A stretch of DNA of 64,000 bases from Chryseosolibacter histidinae (GTDB lineage Bacteria > Bacteroidota > Bacteroidia > Cytophagales > Cyclobacteriaceae). The position numbers and the translations under genes were made by a program. The stretch covers positions 372,001-436,000 of the forward strand of contig NZ_JAHESF010000002.1 in the NCBI RefSeq assembly GCF_018598225.1, in the 5' to 3' direction. Below, in pieces: positions 42,307 through 50,711 of the stretch (position 1 is its first letter; every line of letters begins with the position of its first letter). The notes under the pieces were generated by a model, which did no database searches, was not told the DNA's origin, and saw only the letters and a program-made list of their open reading frames with translations.

Positions 42307-43101
42307 TTAGCTTAACGTACGCACAAAAGTAACCATGCCCACCTGGCCATTGTAAGAAGGCATCACCAAAGTCTGGGGGCGGTTTTGTTTTCCTCCCGCC
42401 TTATAACGATGTGTGAGATACACGAGGTTGGTGGAGAGTATTCCAACGGCGGCGCCCGCCATCACATCAGTTACCCAATGGCGGTTATTCATGATCCGCA
42501 TGGCCCCAACACCGGTTGCCATCGCATAGGCACTGACACTATACCAGATGCTCAGATGCCCGTATTCTTTCGACATGAATGTTGCCGCAGCAAAAGCCTG
42601 CGCCGTGTGTCCCGATGGGAATGAGTTTCGCATACCGTTATCAGGGCGTGGCACCGCGGTGATCTTCTTTAACGGGAAGGTGATGGCAGCAACCAGTAAC
42701 TCCGATTTGAACAGCAATGCAGTGCGGTTCCTGAGATCATGCTTGCCTTTCACACCGGCGAGATTGAGGCCATACACCACCGCGATCGGCGCGAATTGCA
42801 GGTAATTGTCTGCCTTGTGATGAAAGTACGGGATCCATTCATCACGTTCTTCCTTCACCTCCGCGCGGCTGAAATTCTCATTGTCTGTCATGGTGTAAAA
42901 GCTCGCCACCGTTAACAGGAGCGGGACCTTGATCGCTTTTTTGAACGCAGCCGATCTCCGCAGCACCGGTTCCGATGGCTTTATGTAAAGATCTTTCATG
43001 AAAGAAACGGTCTCCGCAGGAGCGTTGGCACGCCGGTGAAAATATTGGCCAAAGCATGATATCGTTACGAGCGGGAACAGAACAACAAGGTGAAGTTTCA
43101 T
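42307..43101 (-). CDS. PAP2-family phosphatase with signal peptide
   Basis: 264 residues. An N-terminal signal-like segment (MKLHLVVLFPLVTISCFG) is followed by a soluble linker and then the PAP2 core: KKITAVPRPDNGMRNSFPSGHTAQAFAAA and a third motif GAMRIMNNRHWVTDVMAGAAVG containing the catalytic HW(V)TD. The core sits on about five helices. It is exported or membrane-bound and probably dephosphorylates a lipid phosphate. It is not the same subtype as the PAP2 at 18.2 kb. Confidence 0.87.
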   Translation of the reverse strand: MKLHLVVLFPLVTISCFGQYFHRRANAPAETVSFMKDLYIKPSEPVLRRSAAFKKAIKVPLLLTVASFYTMTDNENFSRAEVKEERDEWIPYFHHKADNYLQFAPIAVVYGLNLAGVKGKHDLRNRTALLFKSELLVAAITFPLKKITAVPRPDNGMRNSFPSGHTAQAFAAATFMSKEYGHLSIWYSVSAYAMATGVGAMRIMNNRHWVTDVMAGAAVGILSTNLVYLTHRYKAGGKQNRPQTLVMPSYNGQVGMVTFVRTLS

Positions 43102-43263
43102 GGGGCTGGAGCTTTTTAATGTGTGGCTTTAACTACAAGGTTAGCCTTACATTCTGGAGACATTCTGCGCTATTCACGAAAAAAAGGTCTTTTGAATGAC
43201 TTTGGTTCATAATTTGATCGATGCCGGTGCGTTCTTCTTTAAAAACCATCAAATATTCCCATT

Positions 43264-43920
43264 ATGCTTTACAGGATCGTAATATCACTCTCATGCATGG
43301 CACTGCTTGCCTGCGGTTCAAATTCAGCTGTACAAACACCAAGGTATCGCGCCGGCGGAGGTAGTCCCAATGCCGACGATGCCTTTGTGCTGCAGGAAGG
43401 GCGTGTTGTGATCTTCAACGCCAACCTGACCATGAAGGTGGAGAACGCCGACACCTTCAACGTACGCCTGACGGAAATAGCGCGCCAGCACGAAGGATAC
43501 GTGGTGAAGCTGGGCAGCGAAAGCTCAACCTTCAGGGTAAGGGCTCAGCACCTGAACAAGGCGTTAAAGGCGCTGAAGGGCGAAGGTAAGATCATCAGCA
43601 AAACCGTGTCAGGAAATGACGTAACAGAAGTATATCATGATTACGAGATCCGTCTTGAAAACCTGGAGAAATCAAGACAGCGCTACCTCGAGCTGCTTGC
43701 CAGGGCAGAGAACGTGGAAGCCACATTGAAAGTAGAAAAGGAGCTGGAACGAGTTAACGGCGAAATGGATTCACTCAAGGGCAAGCTTCAAAGCATGAAA
43801 CACCTCGCTGACTTCTCCACCATCACCATCGATATCGAACCCAGGCACAAGCCCGGTGTGGTAGGTTACGTGTTTGTAGGGTTGTACAAAGGTGTAAGAT
43901 GGCTATTTGTGAGGGTATGA
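43264..43920 (+). CDS. DUF4349-type lipoprotein with coiled coil
   Basis: 218 residues. A lipobox (CMALLACGSN) sits at about 12-21. Then the DUF4349 pattern: VIFNANLTMKVENADTFNVRLTEIARQHEGYV, an FRVRAQHLNKALKALKGEGKI strand pair, and a long coiled coil (YHDYEIRLENLEKSRQRYLELLARAENVEATLKVEKELERVN split over about 125-170). The C-terminal 25 residues are hydrophobic (PGVVGYVFVGLYKGVRWLFV). Function of DUF4349 is unknown. It is transcribed alone and followed by a repeat and a strong terminator. Confidence 0.82.
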   Translation: MLYRIVISLSCMALLACGSNSAVQTPRYRAGGGSPNADDAFVLQEGRVVIFNANLTMKVENADTFNVRLTEIARQHEGYVVKLGSESSTFRVRAQHLNKALKALKGEGKIISKTVSGNDVTEVYHDYEIRLENLEKSRQRYLELLARAENVEATLKVEKELERVNGEMDSLKGKLQSMKHLADFSTITIDIEPRHKPGVVGYVFVGLYKGVRWLFVRV

Positions 43921-43927
43921 GCAGACA

Positions 43928-43961
43928 TAGATTTGAGAGGTGAGATATTAGATTTGAGACT
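43928..43961. repeat. word repeat, AGATTTGAGAGGTGAGATATT
   Basis: Two and a half degenerate copies of AGATTTGAGA in one orientation just after the DUF4349 stop, the same family as 21725-21745 and 35013-35137. Confidence 0.6.
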
Positions 43962-43995
43962 TCGGCGTGGCCGATGCATACCTGTGCTAAGACAA

Positions 43996-44024
43996 AAAAG
44001 AGCAGTGACTATCACTGCTCTTTT
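43996..44024. terminator. bidirectional terminator between convergent genes
   Basis: AAAAGAGCAGTGA (43996-44008) and TCACTGCTCTTTT (44012-44024) are a perfect 13-bp stem with a 3-nt loop and A/T runs on both sides, located between two convergent genes. Confidence 0.92.
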
Positions 44025-44083
44025 GGCGTAAGTGACCCGGCAGAAGGAAAAAGTACCGGGCCATTTTGCTTTTTCTTTAGTTG

Positions 44084-44827
44084 TTAATCGATCTTCTTAT
44101 CACGGAGCTGAGCTCTTGTGATGAATACTTTTTCACCATTGTTGTTGATGTAATAATACTTTCCGTTTTCATCAACGTATGCGGTTTCTCCGCCAGGGCC
44201 TACTTTATTTTTCAGCTTCTGATCGGTGATCGCAGCAGCGGCATCTTTGGCGCCTTCTTCGATCTTATCACCTGCAGACTGGGTGTCTTTTTCAAGCTCG
44301 CTTTCGGTCTCGCGGGCCTCTTCGTTCACCTCGTCTCTTGCTTCACGGGCTTCTTCTTTTACTTCATTCTTTTCATCCCTGTAAGCGTCTTTTCCCGCAG
44401 GCTGATTTGTTTTCAAACCATACAGGTCTATGTCGGCCTTCTCGCCCCGAGCATTCGCTTCGGTATTGTAGGTGAAGGCAACCTTCTGGATATCCTTATC
44501 AGGATGCTTCAGCTGGATCACCGTAGACTCGCTTCCGTTAGCAAAGTGCTCGCGAACATCGATCTCTTCCATGTCGCCTGACTCATAGAAAACCTGGAGG
44601 CGTTGCAGGTGCACTGGCGCCTCCGAAACCTTGATCTTCAAGGCAGTGAATTCATCCGCACCCAACACAGAAATTGATTCGTTCTGTGTTTTAAAGCTCG
44701 CTGTGGTATGGCCGATGTGGTGCCAGCCTGGCTTATTTGAGTCGACCACTGCCGGTTTTTGTGCCTGCAGCTTCGTGTAGCAAGTAGCGGTGAGGATCAA
44801 CAACGTTAATACGATTACTTTTTTCAT
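44084..44827 (-). CDS. exported protein with charged coiled coil
   Basis: 247 residues. Signal peptide MKKVIVLTLLILTATCYTKLQAQ; residues about 30-135 form a beta-rich domain resembling DUF2541-type structures (HIGHTTASFKTQNESISVLG, VHLQRLQVFYESGDMEEIDV, EANARGEKADIDLYGL). Residues about 145-210 are a highly charged helix of repeated K/E/R and D/E steps (KNEVKEEAREARDEVNEEAR), followed by a short C-terminal beta hairpin (KYYYINNNGEKVFITRAQL). It is periplasmic; function unknown. Confidence 0.78.
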   Translation of the reverse strand: MKKVIVLTLLILTATCYTKLQAQKPAVVDSNKPGWHHIGHTTASFKTQNESISVLGADEFTALKIKVSEAPVHLQRLQVFYESGDMEEIDVREHFANGSESTVIQLKHPDKDIQKVAFTYNTEANARGEKADIDLYGLKTNQPAGKDAYRDEKNEVKEEAREARDEVNEEARETESELEKDTQSAGDKIEEGAKDAAAAITDQKLKNKVGPGGETAYVDENGKYYYINNNGEKVFITRAQLRDKKID

Positions 44828-45157
44828 ACCCTGTTCATGTTTAATTCAACTTCACATTTCGTTTTTAATGATATCTTAAGCGAGTTAAAATTCCATGCCG
44901 ACACAAAAAAAAGAGTGTCTCACCAATTATTGCTGCTGCCATTGTTGATTTAATCCACAGGTTTCAGAAAGCGGCGGTCTCAAGCCTCCACCCTTGCAAG
45001 AGCAGCGGATGCCTGAGATCCCGATTCAGGCAAACATGTTAACAAGCGGGAAGGCAAATCATCTTTCCTCGCTTTCAGGGGTTACCTTTTACCCTATTTC
45101 CTCGTATTATTGGTACGGCCTGGTATCAAACCTATTACCGGCAAAACAAATTGACTC
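44828..45157. other. 330-nt gene-free region
   Basis: No convincing coding frame. It holds a small stem TGCCTGAGATC/GATTCAGGCA at 45010-45032 and the AT-rich upstream region of the minus-strand gene. Nothing else is seen. Confidence 0.5.
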
Positions 45158-45649
45158 ATGGCAGTACAGATCATTTCCATTGTAATCGTTCTGGCGATCG
45201 TTGTTTATTTTTTACGAAAAGAAAACAGGAAAGAGCAAAAGTATTTTGGTAAAAAGGTGGAGCCCGATCGCAAAGAGAAAAAGATCCTTGCCAGGTATAA
45301 ACAGGAGTATGAGCCCATCAGCGCCGATGAGCGATTGGCAACGTTAGACAGAGACAAATGGGAGCTTGAAGACATTGCGAAAAACGCCACCGAAATAGTA
45401 TACGACCATCCTATTCCCGCCAAATCTGAAAGACAGAATTTAAAACCAGGCGATCTGGTAAAACTGCATTTTATGATCGAAGAAGAGGGTGAGACTGAAA
45501 CAGAAAGAATGTGGGTACAGGTTACAGGTGAAAAAGATGGGCTGTTTTCCGGAACCCTCGATAACGATCCGTTCAATGAAATTCTAAAAGCCGGTCAGCT
45601 AATTTGGTTTCACGCCAACCACGTGTCGCATATCGATAGAAACAAATAA
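45158..45649 (+). CDS. DUF2314-domain protein with membrane anchor
   Basis: 163 residues. One N-terminal membrane segment (VQIISIVIVLAIVVYFL) with a basic stretch after it, so probably anchored. Residues about 90-160 fit DUF2314: LKPGDLVKLHFMIEEE, TERMWVQVTGEKDGLFSGTLDNDP, LKAGQLIWFHANHVSHID. Family function is unknown, although some members are immunity-like. It is transcribed alone, convergent with the frameshifted lipoprotein gene. Confidence 0.75.
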   Translation: MAVQIISIVIVLAIVVYFLRKENRKEQKYFGKKVEPDRKEKKILARYKQEYEPISADERLATLDRDKWELEDIAKNATEIVYDHPIPAKSERQNLKPGDLVKLHFMIEEEGETETERMWVQVTGEKDGLFSGTLDNDPFNEILKAGQLIWFHANHVSHIDRNK

Positions 45650-45673
45650 GGCGTAGCCTTAACGGAAGGACTG

Positions 45674-46131
45674 CTATTTTCTAAAAAATACCTCTGCTTT
45701 AGTCACCTTCAAACTTGGATTGTCAGAGGCAACTAAAATGCCTTTGAAGGTATACTGGGCATCTTCCTCTATCTTGATCTCCGAATTTTTACCTGAAAAG
45801 CTCCAGCTGGTTTTATCCATCACCGTTGTTTTAATCTCACCTGTAGTAATGTTCTTTTCGGTGGGATCAATTCGAATCCACCCATCTTCTCACCATTTTT
45901 CAGCATCTCCACCTTGAATCTCAAAGCAACATCTCCTTCGCATTCAATATCCATATCAGACCATATCGCAATTTCATCATCCTTCTTCAGGTCTAACGTT
46001 GTTTCCTTGATCACCAGGTTTCCTTCAGCGCTCAGTTGATTGATCGGCAGCCTGCCTACCTCTTTACCAAGCATGGCGTCACATCCGGTTAAAACAAGTG
46101 ACAGTGCCAAAAGCTGTAATAGTTTTTTCAT
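45674..46131 (-). pseudogene. lipoprotein gene with a frameshift
   Basis: From the Met at 46131 a lipoprotein signal (MKKLLQLLALSLVLTGCDA) leads into a soluble domain (LDLKKDDEIAIWSDMDIECEG). The reading frame then breaks at about 45871-45884, in a CCACCC-rich stretch. The neighbouring frame continues with protein-like sequence (IDPTEKNITTGEIKTTVMDK, then TSWSFSGKNSEIKIEEDAQ and FKGILVASDNPSLKVTKAEV) to a TAG at 45674. One base lost or gained would restore about 152 residues. It may be a real pseudogene or a sequencing error; without the fix the product is 103 residues with a foreign tail. Confidence 0.65.
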
Positions 46132-46353
46132 TGTGTTCGTTTGGGGGCTAATATTCACGAAATTTCAGGTACTTCAAAATTAATGCTTACCCCGGCTCAA
46201 TCAGAGATGGGAAAAACCTGGGTACATACCGGCCATAAATAGCGCTAGCAGCGCAAAAAACGCATTTTGAGCTGGCAAATGAATGTTCTGTCACTTTATT
46301 TGCAAAGGGCGTATTTTATTGATTTATTTGTGCCCGTTTTTACAAATCAATCA

Positions 46354-46440
46354 GGAGAGGTGTCCGAGTGGTTGAAGGAGCACGCCTGGAAAGTGTGTAT
46401 ACCTGAAAGGGTATCGCGGGTTCGAATCCCGCCCTCTCCG
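46354..46440 (+). tRNA. tRNA-Ser (anticodon GGA)
   Basis: Acceptor stem GGAGAGG pairs with CCTCTCC at the 3' end, discriminator G at 46440. The anticodon arm CACGC-CTGGAAA-GTGTG presents GGA, for UCC/UCU serine codons. A long variable arm (TATACCTGAAAGGGTATCG region) is typical of class II tRNA-Ser, and GGTTCGAATCC is the T loop. CCA is not encoded. The integrase gene lies 254 nt downstream, so its 3' end is the likely attachment site of the element to the right. Confidence 0.95.
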
Positions 46441-46461
46441 CAATTTCAATATCAAGCAAAA

Positions 46462-46500
46462 GCAAAAGCCTGCAATTCGTATGAATTTCAGGCTTTTTGC
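46462..46500 (+). terminator. terminator after tRNA-Ser
   Basis: GCAAAAGCCTG (46462-46472) pairs with CAGGCTTTTTGC (46489-46500), extended by an inner AATTC/GAATT stem, 22 nt after the tRNA and followed by T-rich sequence. Confidence 0.8.
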
Positions 46501-46542
46501 TTTTTAGGACGCACCAAATTGTTCATCAAAACTCAAGTTGTT

Positions 46543-46635
46543 GGTGAGCGATCCGGTGAGCGCACCAAAAAGCAAAAATAGCGCTCACCAGTTTTGCTAT
46601 AACGAGCTGTATTTCAACTAGTTCACCAGGTGAAC
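46543..46635. other. candidate integrase arm-type sites and palindrome
   Basis: The word GGTGAGCG occurs directly at 46543-46550 and 46555-46562 and inverted at 46582-46589 (CGCTCACC). At 46621-46635 is the palindrome GTTCACCAGGTGAAC. All lie between the tRNA and the integrase gene, where arm-type binding sites or an excisionase operator are expected. There is no experimental support. Confidence 0.4.
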
Positions 46636-46694
46636 ATCTTGAAATCGGGTGGCTGCAAGCATAAATTTATCAATGCTTAAAAACCCAAATTGTT

Positions 46695-47942
46695 ATGAGC
46701 AACAACAGATTCAATTTGCTTTTCTACTTCAGAAAAGCAAGAGCAAATTCAAACAGTGCTTTACCTTTCATTTACATGCGCATCAGTGTGGGCTGTGAAC
46801 GAACAGAGGTTTCAACGCAGCGGCAATGGGACCCGAACCGATGGAACACTGCAGCAGGAAGAGCCAGCGGAACGAAAGAAGATGCAAAGTCCCTTAACAT
46901 TTATCTCGACACACTTCAAGTTAGAGTCTATGAAGCGCAGCGCCAGATCATCGCAGACAACAAGGAGGTAACAGTCAACGCGCTGAAGGAACGACTCGAT
47001 GGCGCGCCAAAAGAAAAAGCGCGAATGCTGATCGAGGTATTCGACAACCACAACAGTCAGATGGCCCAACTGGTAGGAAAAGATTGCGCTGAGGGAACAT
47101 TGGAGCGTTATACTGTGGCGCGTAACCATACAGTGGCATTTCTTCAATGGAAGTGGAAAGTCTCCGATATAGACATTCTCGACCTCTCGTATGAGTTTGC
47201 CACAGACTTCGAGTTCTGGCTTAAGACAGTAAGGAACTGTGGACACAATACTTCAATGAAGTACATCGGCAACCTGAAAAAAATCGTCAACATATGCCTT
47301 AAGAATGGATGGCTTCCTAAAGATCCTTTCCTGGGTTACAAAATGGCAAAGCGTGAGGTGATCCGTGAAGCGCTTTCACAGGAAGAGATAGATGTTCTTA
47401 CAAATAAGGATTTCGCAGTAAATCGCCTGACCGTAATCCGTGATCTCTTTCTATTTAGCTGTTATACCGGGCTTGCTTACGTCGATATAAAAAAACTGAA
47501 GCGTACCGAGATAGCAACAGGTGTGGACGGCGGAAAATGGATCTTCACCAAACGAACGAAAACGGATGTTCCATCGCGAATACCCCTGCTGTCTGCTGCA
47601 CTGAGCATTTTAGAAAAATATGAAAACAACCCGGTGTGTATCAATAGGGATGTGCTATTGCCGGTGCCCAGTAATCAAAAAATGAACTCCTACCTTAAGG
47701 AGATCGCCGACCTGTGTGGCATTACCAAGAACATGACTGTCCATACTGCACGGCATACGTTTGCCACCACCATCACGCTTACCAATGGCGTTCCCATCGA
47801 GACGGTTAGCAAAATGTTGGGCCATAGAAACCTGAAGACTACTCAGCACTATGCGAAGATCCTGGATAAAAAGGTTAGCGATGATATGATGGTACTTCGC
47901 AAGAAGCTTGATTCCAGAAAAGACGCCTCTCCCTGTAGTTGA
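46695..47942 (+). CDS. tyrosine site-specific integrase (Bacteroidota type)
   Basis: 415 residues. N-terminal arm-binding domain (NRFNLLFYFRKARANSNSALP), a SAM-like core-binding domain (about 105-205), then the catalytic domain. Catalytic box: K in FTKRTKTDVPSRIPL, H350-x-x-R353 (VHTARHTFATT), H377 (LGHRNLK) and nucleophile Y386 (QHYAKI). The first catalytic Arg position is Ala261 (CYTGLAYVD), a substitution also seen in other Bacteroidota integrases and comparable to the Ser of IntDOT. It inserts and excises the element to the right of tRNA-Ser. Confidence 0.95.
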   Translation: MSNNRFNLLFYFRKARANSNSALPFIYMRISVGCERTEVSTQRQWDPNRWNTAAGRASGTKEDAKSLNIYLDTLQVRVYEAQRQIIADNKEVTVNALKERLDGAPKEKARMLIEVFDNHNSQMAQLVGKDCAEGTLERYTVARNHTVAFLQWKWKVSDIDILDLSYEFATDFEFWLKTVRNCGHNTSMKYIGNLKKIVNICLKNGWLPKDPFLGYKMAKREVIREALSQEEIDVLTNKDFAVNRLTVIRDLFLFSCYTGLAYVDIKKLKRTEIATGVDGGKWIFTKRTKTDVPSRIPLLSAALSILEKYENNPVCINRDVLLPVPSNQKMNSYLKEIADLCGITKNMTVHTARHTFATTITLTNGVPIETVSKMLGHRNLKTTQHYAKILDKKVSDDMMVLRKKLDSRKDASPCS

Positions 47943-47974
47943 CTGTTCCTATCACTTCTTAAAATGACATTAAC

Positions 47975-48508
47975 ATGAATAAAATAGTAACTTATCTGGA
48001 AAGCAAGGAAGTTGTTTTCCATGGTGCGCTCATCCTGATCATCCTTTATGTACCTCATGCCGGCCACCTTTTCAAGCAATTGGAGCACCTTGATATGAGC
48101 TTTTTCGGCTACTCAGTGCTGAACTGGGTTTATGGTATAGCCCTCGCGGCAGTTATTGAATTTATTATCCTGGTCTTTATCATTAACGGTTACAGGAATA
48201 CTGGAAAGTTTTATGCAGTGGTGAGCTTCTTTCTTAATGCGTTTTATTATGACTACTGGTTTGTTGCTGTTCAGGAGCCCACAATGATGAATATCAAATT
48301 AACAGGGATAAGCTTCGTTATTTGCCTTACCCATTCCCTGTCTGTTTGGCAATTGAGTGAGCTGTTTTATAATAGGCTGAAGGCGGATAAAGATAAGGTT
48401 GTAGAATATTGGTGCCCTGAATGTGAGGCGGGGCCATTCCCGAATAAGCGGTCGTTGGATGGACATATTTCAAAGGGACATAAATGGAAGGAAAAAATGG
48501 GACATTAA
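47975..48508 (+). CDS. four-span membrane protein with C-terminal C2H2 zinc finger
   Basis: 177 residues. Four hydrophobic segments: about 13-30 (FHGALILIILYVPHAGHLF), 44-70 (VLNWVYGIALAAVIEFIILVFII), 78-95 and 105-125. The C-terminal 30 residues are WCPECEAGPFPNKRSLDGHI followed by SKGHKW, a classical C-x2-C-x13-H-x4-H finger, soluble after a short charged linker. A C2H2 finger on a membrane protein is unusual in bacteria. It starts 32 nt after the integrase gene in the same direction, so it may be part of the element's integration or maintenance functions; function is unknown. Confidence 0.75.
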   Translation: MNKIVTYLESKEVVFHGALILIILYVPHAGHLFKQLEHLDMSFFGYSVLNWVYGIALAAVIEFIILVFIINGYRNTGKFYAVVSFFLNAFYYDYWFVAVQEPTMMNIKLTGISFVICLTHSLSVWQLSELFYNRLKADKDKVVEYWCPECEAGPFPNKRSLDGHISKGHKWKEKMGH

Positions 48509-48580
48509 ATGATGTACTATGGCGTACAGGGCTTCTTTAAGAGCAGATCAATAACGAAGCCCGTTGTTCACTCGCTGTTT

Positions 48581-49447
48581 CTATTCTTCGAAAATCAGCC
48601 TTTCAAGGTCATCCTGGGATGGGACTTTTCCGTCCTGAATGATTTTTATTAGCGCATTTCTTAAATGAACCCAAGTCGCGACTAATGGGGAGTGATGTAC
48701 ATCTTTTGCTGTGTGAGCTGCAGTTGATCTATCGTTGTAGAGCTTAGATATTTCCTTGAATAGTTTCAATCGTTCTGTTCCACGAGCAGAAAGGAACGCA
48801 GCCAGATTTGCAGACACCCTGTATTTCAATTCACCGGTGTTGGGAGAAAAAAGCTGTTCGATTGCCCCCCATAAGGTAACTAAGCTAGACGAAACTTTTC
48901 CAATTTCTGCCGTTGAGTCAAATGCCTTAAAAGCCGAATAGAAGTTGGGATTTGTTTTTATTAAGGTTAACGTTCTTTCAAAACTGCTTTTAACCCATAG
49001 CAAGTGATCCTCCTTTACGCTTTGGTTTTCGTTATTAGGTGGCCCAAAAATTCTTTGCTTAATTTCATTTGGAGTTATTACAGGATCAACCTCAGAAGTT
49101 AGCACCTTATTAAACGAGATGTTTGAAATTGCAGGGACTGAAATATATGCGTATTGTACAATTCTAAGCAAACTTACCACAGTCCACAATAATTCCGTTT
49201 GATCAAAATCATCATTAAATTTCTCAAGAAAAGGCACCTCTATTTCTGCAGAGATGTCAAAGCTCACACCGCCCTTTGCCGGTTTCCACGGGCCATCATG
49301 AAATTTATACTTTCCAGGCGGTTTAAATGCCATGATGAATGGAGCTGTAAGATGCGCATAAGTCTTTCTAATTATTATCCCATTACCAAAATCAAATTCG
49401 GCATTACTCATTTCTATACCCGAGAGACCCCCGTAAATAGTTTCCAT
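48581..49447 (-). CDS. HEPN-domain (Apea-like) protein
   Basis: 288 residues. The N-terminal 130 are beta-rich (FGNGIIIRKTYAHLTAPFIM). The C-terminal half resembles Apea-type HEPN: VTLWGAIEQLFSP, ELKYRVSANLAAFLSARG, then LFKEISKLYNDRSTAAHT with R240-x4-H245, the catalytic motif of HEPN ribonucleases. HEPN proteins commonly act as RNases in defence or toxin systems. It stands in the accessory block of the island, divergent from the unknown membrane-linked gene. Codon use is AT-rich. Confidence 0.65.
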   Translation of the reverse strand: METIYGGLSGIEMSNAEFDFGNGIIIRKTYAHLTAPFIMAFKPPGKYKFHDGPWKPAKGGVSFDISAEIEVPFLEKFNDDFDQTELLWTVVSLLRIVQYAYISVPAISNISFNKVLTSEVDPVITPNEIKQRIFGPPNNENQSVKEDHLLWVKSSFERTLTLIKTNPNFYSAFKAFDSTAEIGKVSSSLVTLWGAIEQLFSPNTGELKYRVSANLAAFLSARGTERLKLFKEISKLYNDRSTAAHTAKDVHHSPLVATWVHLRNALIKIIQDGKVPSQDDLERLIFEE

Positions 49448-49775
49448 TTCTAAATGCGAGTAAGCAGAGTAGCTGACCGCTGCGTGTTATTTAATAATTA
49501 ACTCAATCAAGTAACAGTATACAATGTTGATCGACTATTCTCCTTCCTTATTCTAATGTTAGCAATTTCTCTTCTCCTGCCTATGCCTTTTAACTAAGCT
49601 TGATTCAATTTAATAAAATCCGTGTCCTGTTGCATAGCTTTCAAATTCCTTTTAAAAGGTTATGTACAAAGTTTTCTTTGGTTAAAAATTAGAAAGAGGA
49701 TATATTGAAAATATATGCACTAGAGGGGATCACTTTGACCAAAATGTTACCTAACACAATCTTTAATCCTAAGTT
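49448..49775. other. 330-nt AT-rich intergenic region
   Basis: It separates two divergent genes. No coding frame; it contains an imperfect palindrome ATATATTGAAAATATAT near 49700, and probably holds promoters for both genes. Nothing else is recognised. Confidence 0.5.
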
Positions 49776-50606
49776 ATGAGTAATCCTGACTACTTTGAAT
49801 TTATCAAAATAAGTATCACAGTAATTAGTCCGTTTATTGCATCATATTTAACATATTCATACGCGATTAAAGGCAAACTGAAGGAAGTATCGTTCCATAA
49901 AAGGCAAGAACTAAATATAATATTATCTCATCTACTTTTAGTGTACCACCATTTAATTAAGTTGAAAGACCTTGTATCTATTAGAAATTCCGGCGATGAT
50001 GAATTGATAATACCCAAGGAGTTCATTCCTCTGTTTGCAGTGAAATGCGGATTCTTAAATCACGATTGCTTTAAAAATTTGGAGAAGTCCATTGAAAACT
50101 TAAATAAATATGACCCCATTACCTACTATGAACTAGAGGGAATCGGAAAAAGATTTGACTATGTGGTTGAAAAAATATTGATTCCGTTTATTGGCTCAAA
50201 AAGCCATTCAAATGTTGGCGATAAATTGGCCTTGGTGAATCTGGATAAGATAATTGTCGAAATTGTTTCTACCATTAACGCAGTGTCTCCTCTTATCGAC
50301 AAGGAAACGGTTAAGCGATCAAAGCAAAAACTGTTCAAACCTGGCGAAGAGCATGATTCACTTAAAAATGAAATAAATCAGTGGGTCTACGAATTAATTA
50401 TTGATCTGATGCCAAAAAGAGAACGCATGCCAACCTTTGATGAGTTTTTAAAAGAAGCATCTAATCCCGAAGTAAAAGCTGTGCTTAACTCTCAAGTAAA
50501 AGTATTAATGGATAATGAATTTGAATCATTAATAAAAATGGTCGCAGAGAATCCAGATCTATCATTTGAGGAAATTGAAAAGGAACTCGGTAAATTGAAT
50601 TTATAG
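49776..50606 (+). CDS. uncharacterised membrane-anchored island protein
   Basis: 276 residues. A single N-terminal membrane segment (IKISITVISPFIASYLTYSYA) is followed by a helical cytoplasmic region (FHKRQELNIILSHLLLVYHH) and charged C-terminal helices (PTFDEFLKEASNPEVKAVL). No recognised motif. Strong A/T codon bias, like its neighbours. It sits between the HEPN-like and caspase-like genes; a defence role is possible by location only. Confidence 0.6.
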   Translation: MSNPDYFEFIKISITVISPFIASYLTYSYAIKGKLKEVSFHKRQELNIILSHLLLVYHHLIKLKDLVSIRNSGDDELIIPKEFIPLFAVKCGFLNHDCFKNLEKSIENLNKYDPITYYELEGIGKRFDYVVEKILIPFIGSKSHSNVGDKLALVNLDKIIVEIVSTINAVSPLIDKETVKRSKQKLFKPGEEHDSLKNEINQWVYELIIDLMPKRERMPTFDEFLKEASNPEVKAVLNSQVKVLMDNEFESLIKMVAENPDLSFEEIEKELGKLNL

Positions 50607-50711
50607 TCATTCAAACTTAACTAGCTCTCAGCAAGCTATTTCTACTCATCACTTTGCTGCACGGTAATGTAGTTAGGTCGAATCCGAAGAAACCCTCAAT
50701 GTGTCACATGC

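Noticed and set aside
6815..43961. Possible CRISPR arrays among the short repeats
   Set aside because: Copies are degenerate, contiguous and in both orientations, without regular unique spacers and without cas genes.
44081..44581. 166-codon plus-strand frame opposite the exported coiled-coil gene
   Set aside because: It is a hydrophobic mirror of the charged repeat on the real strand, a typical shadow, and overlaps the terminator side.
44994..45185. 63-codon plus-strand frame before the DUF2314 gene
   Set aside because: Starts at a hairpin, runs into the real start of the next gene in another frame and has no domain character.
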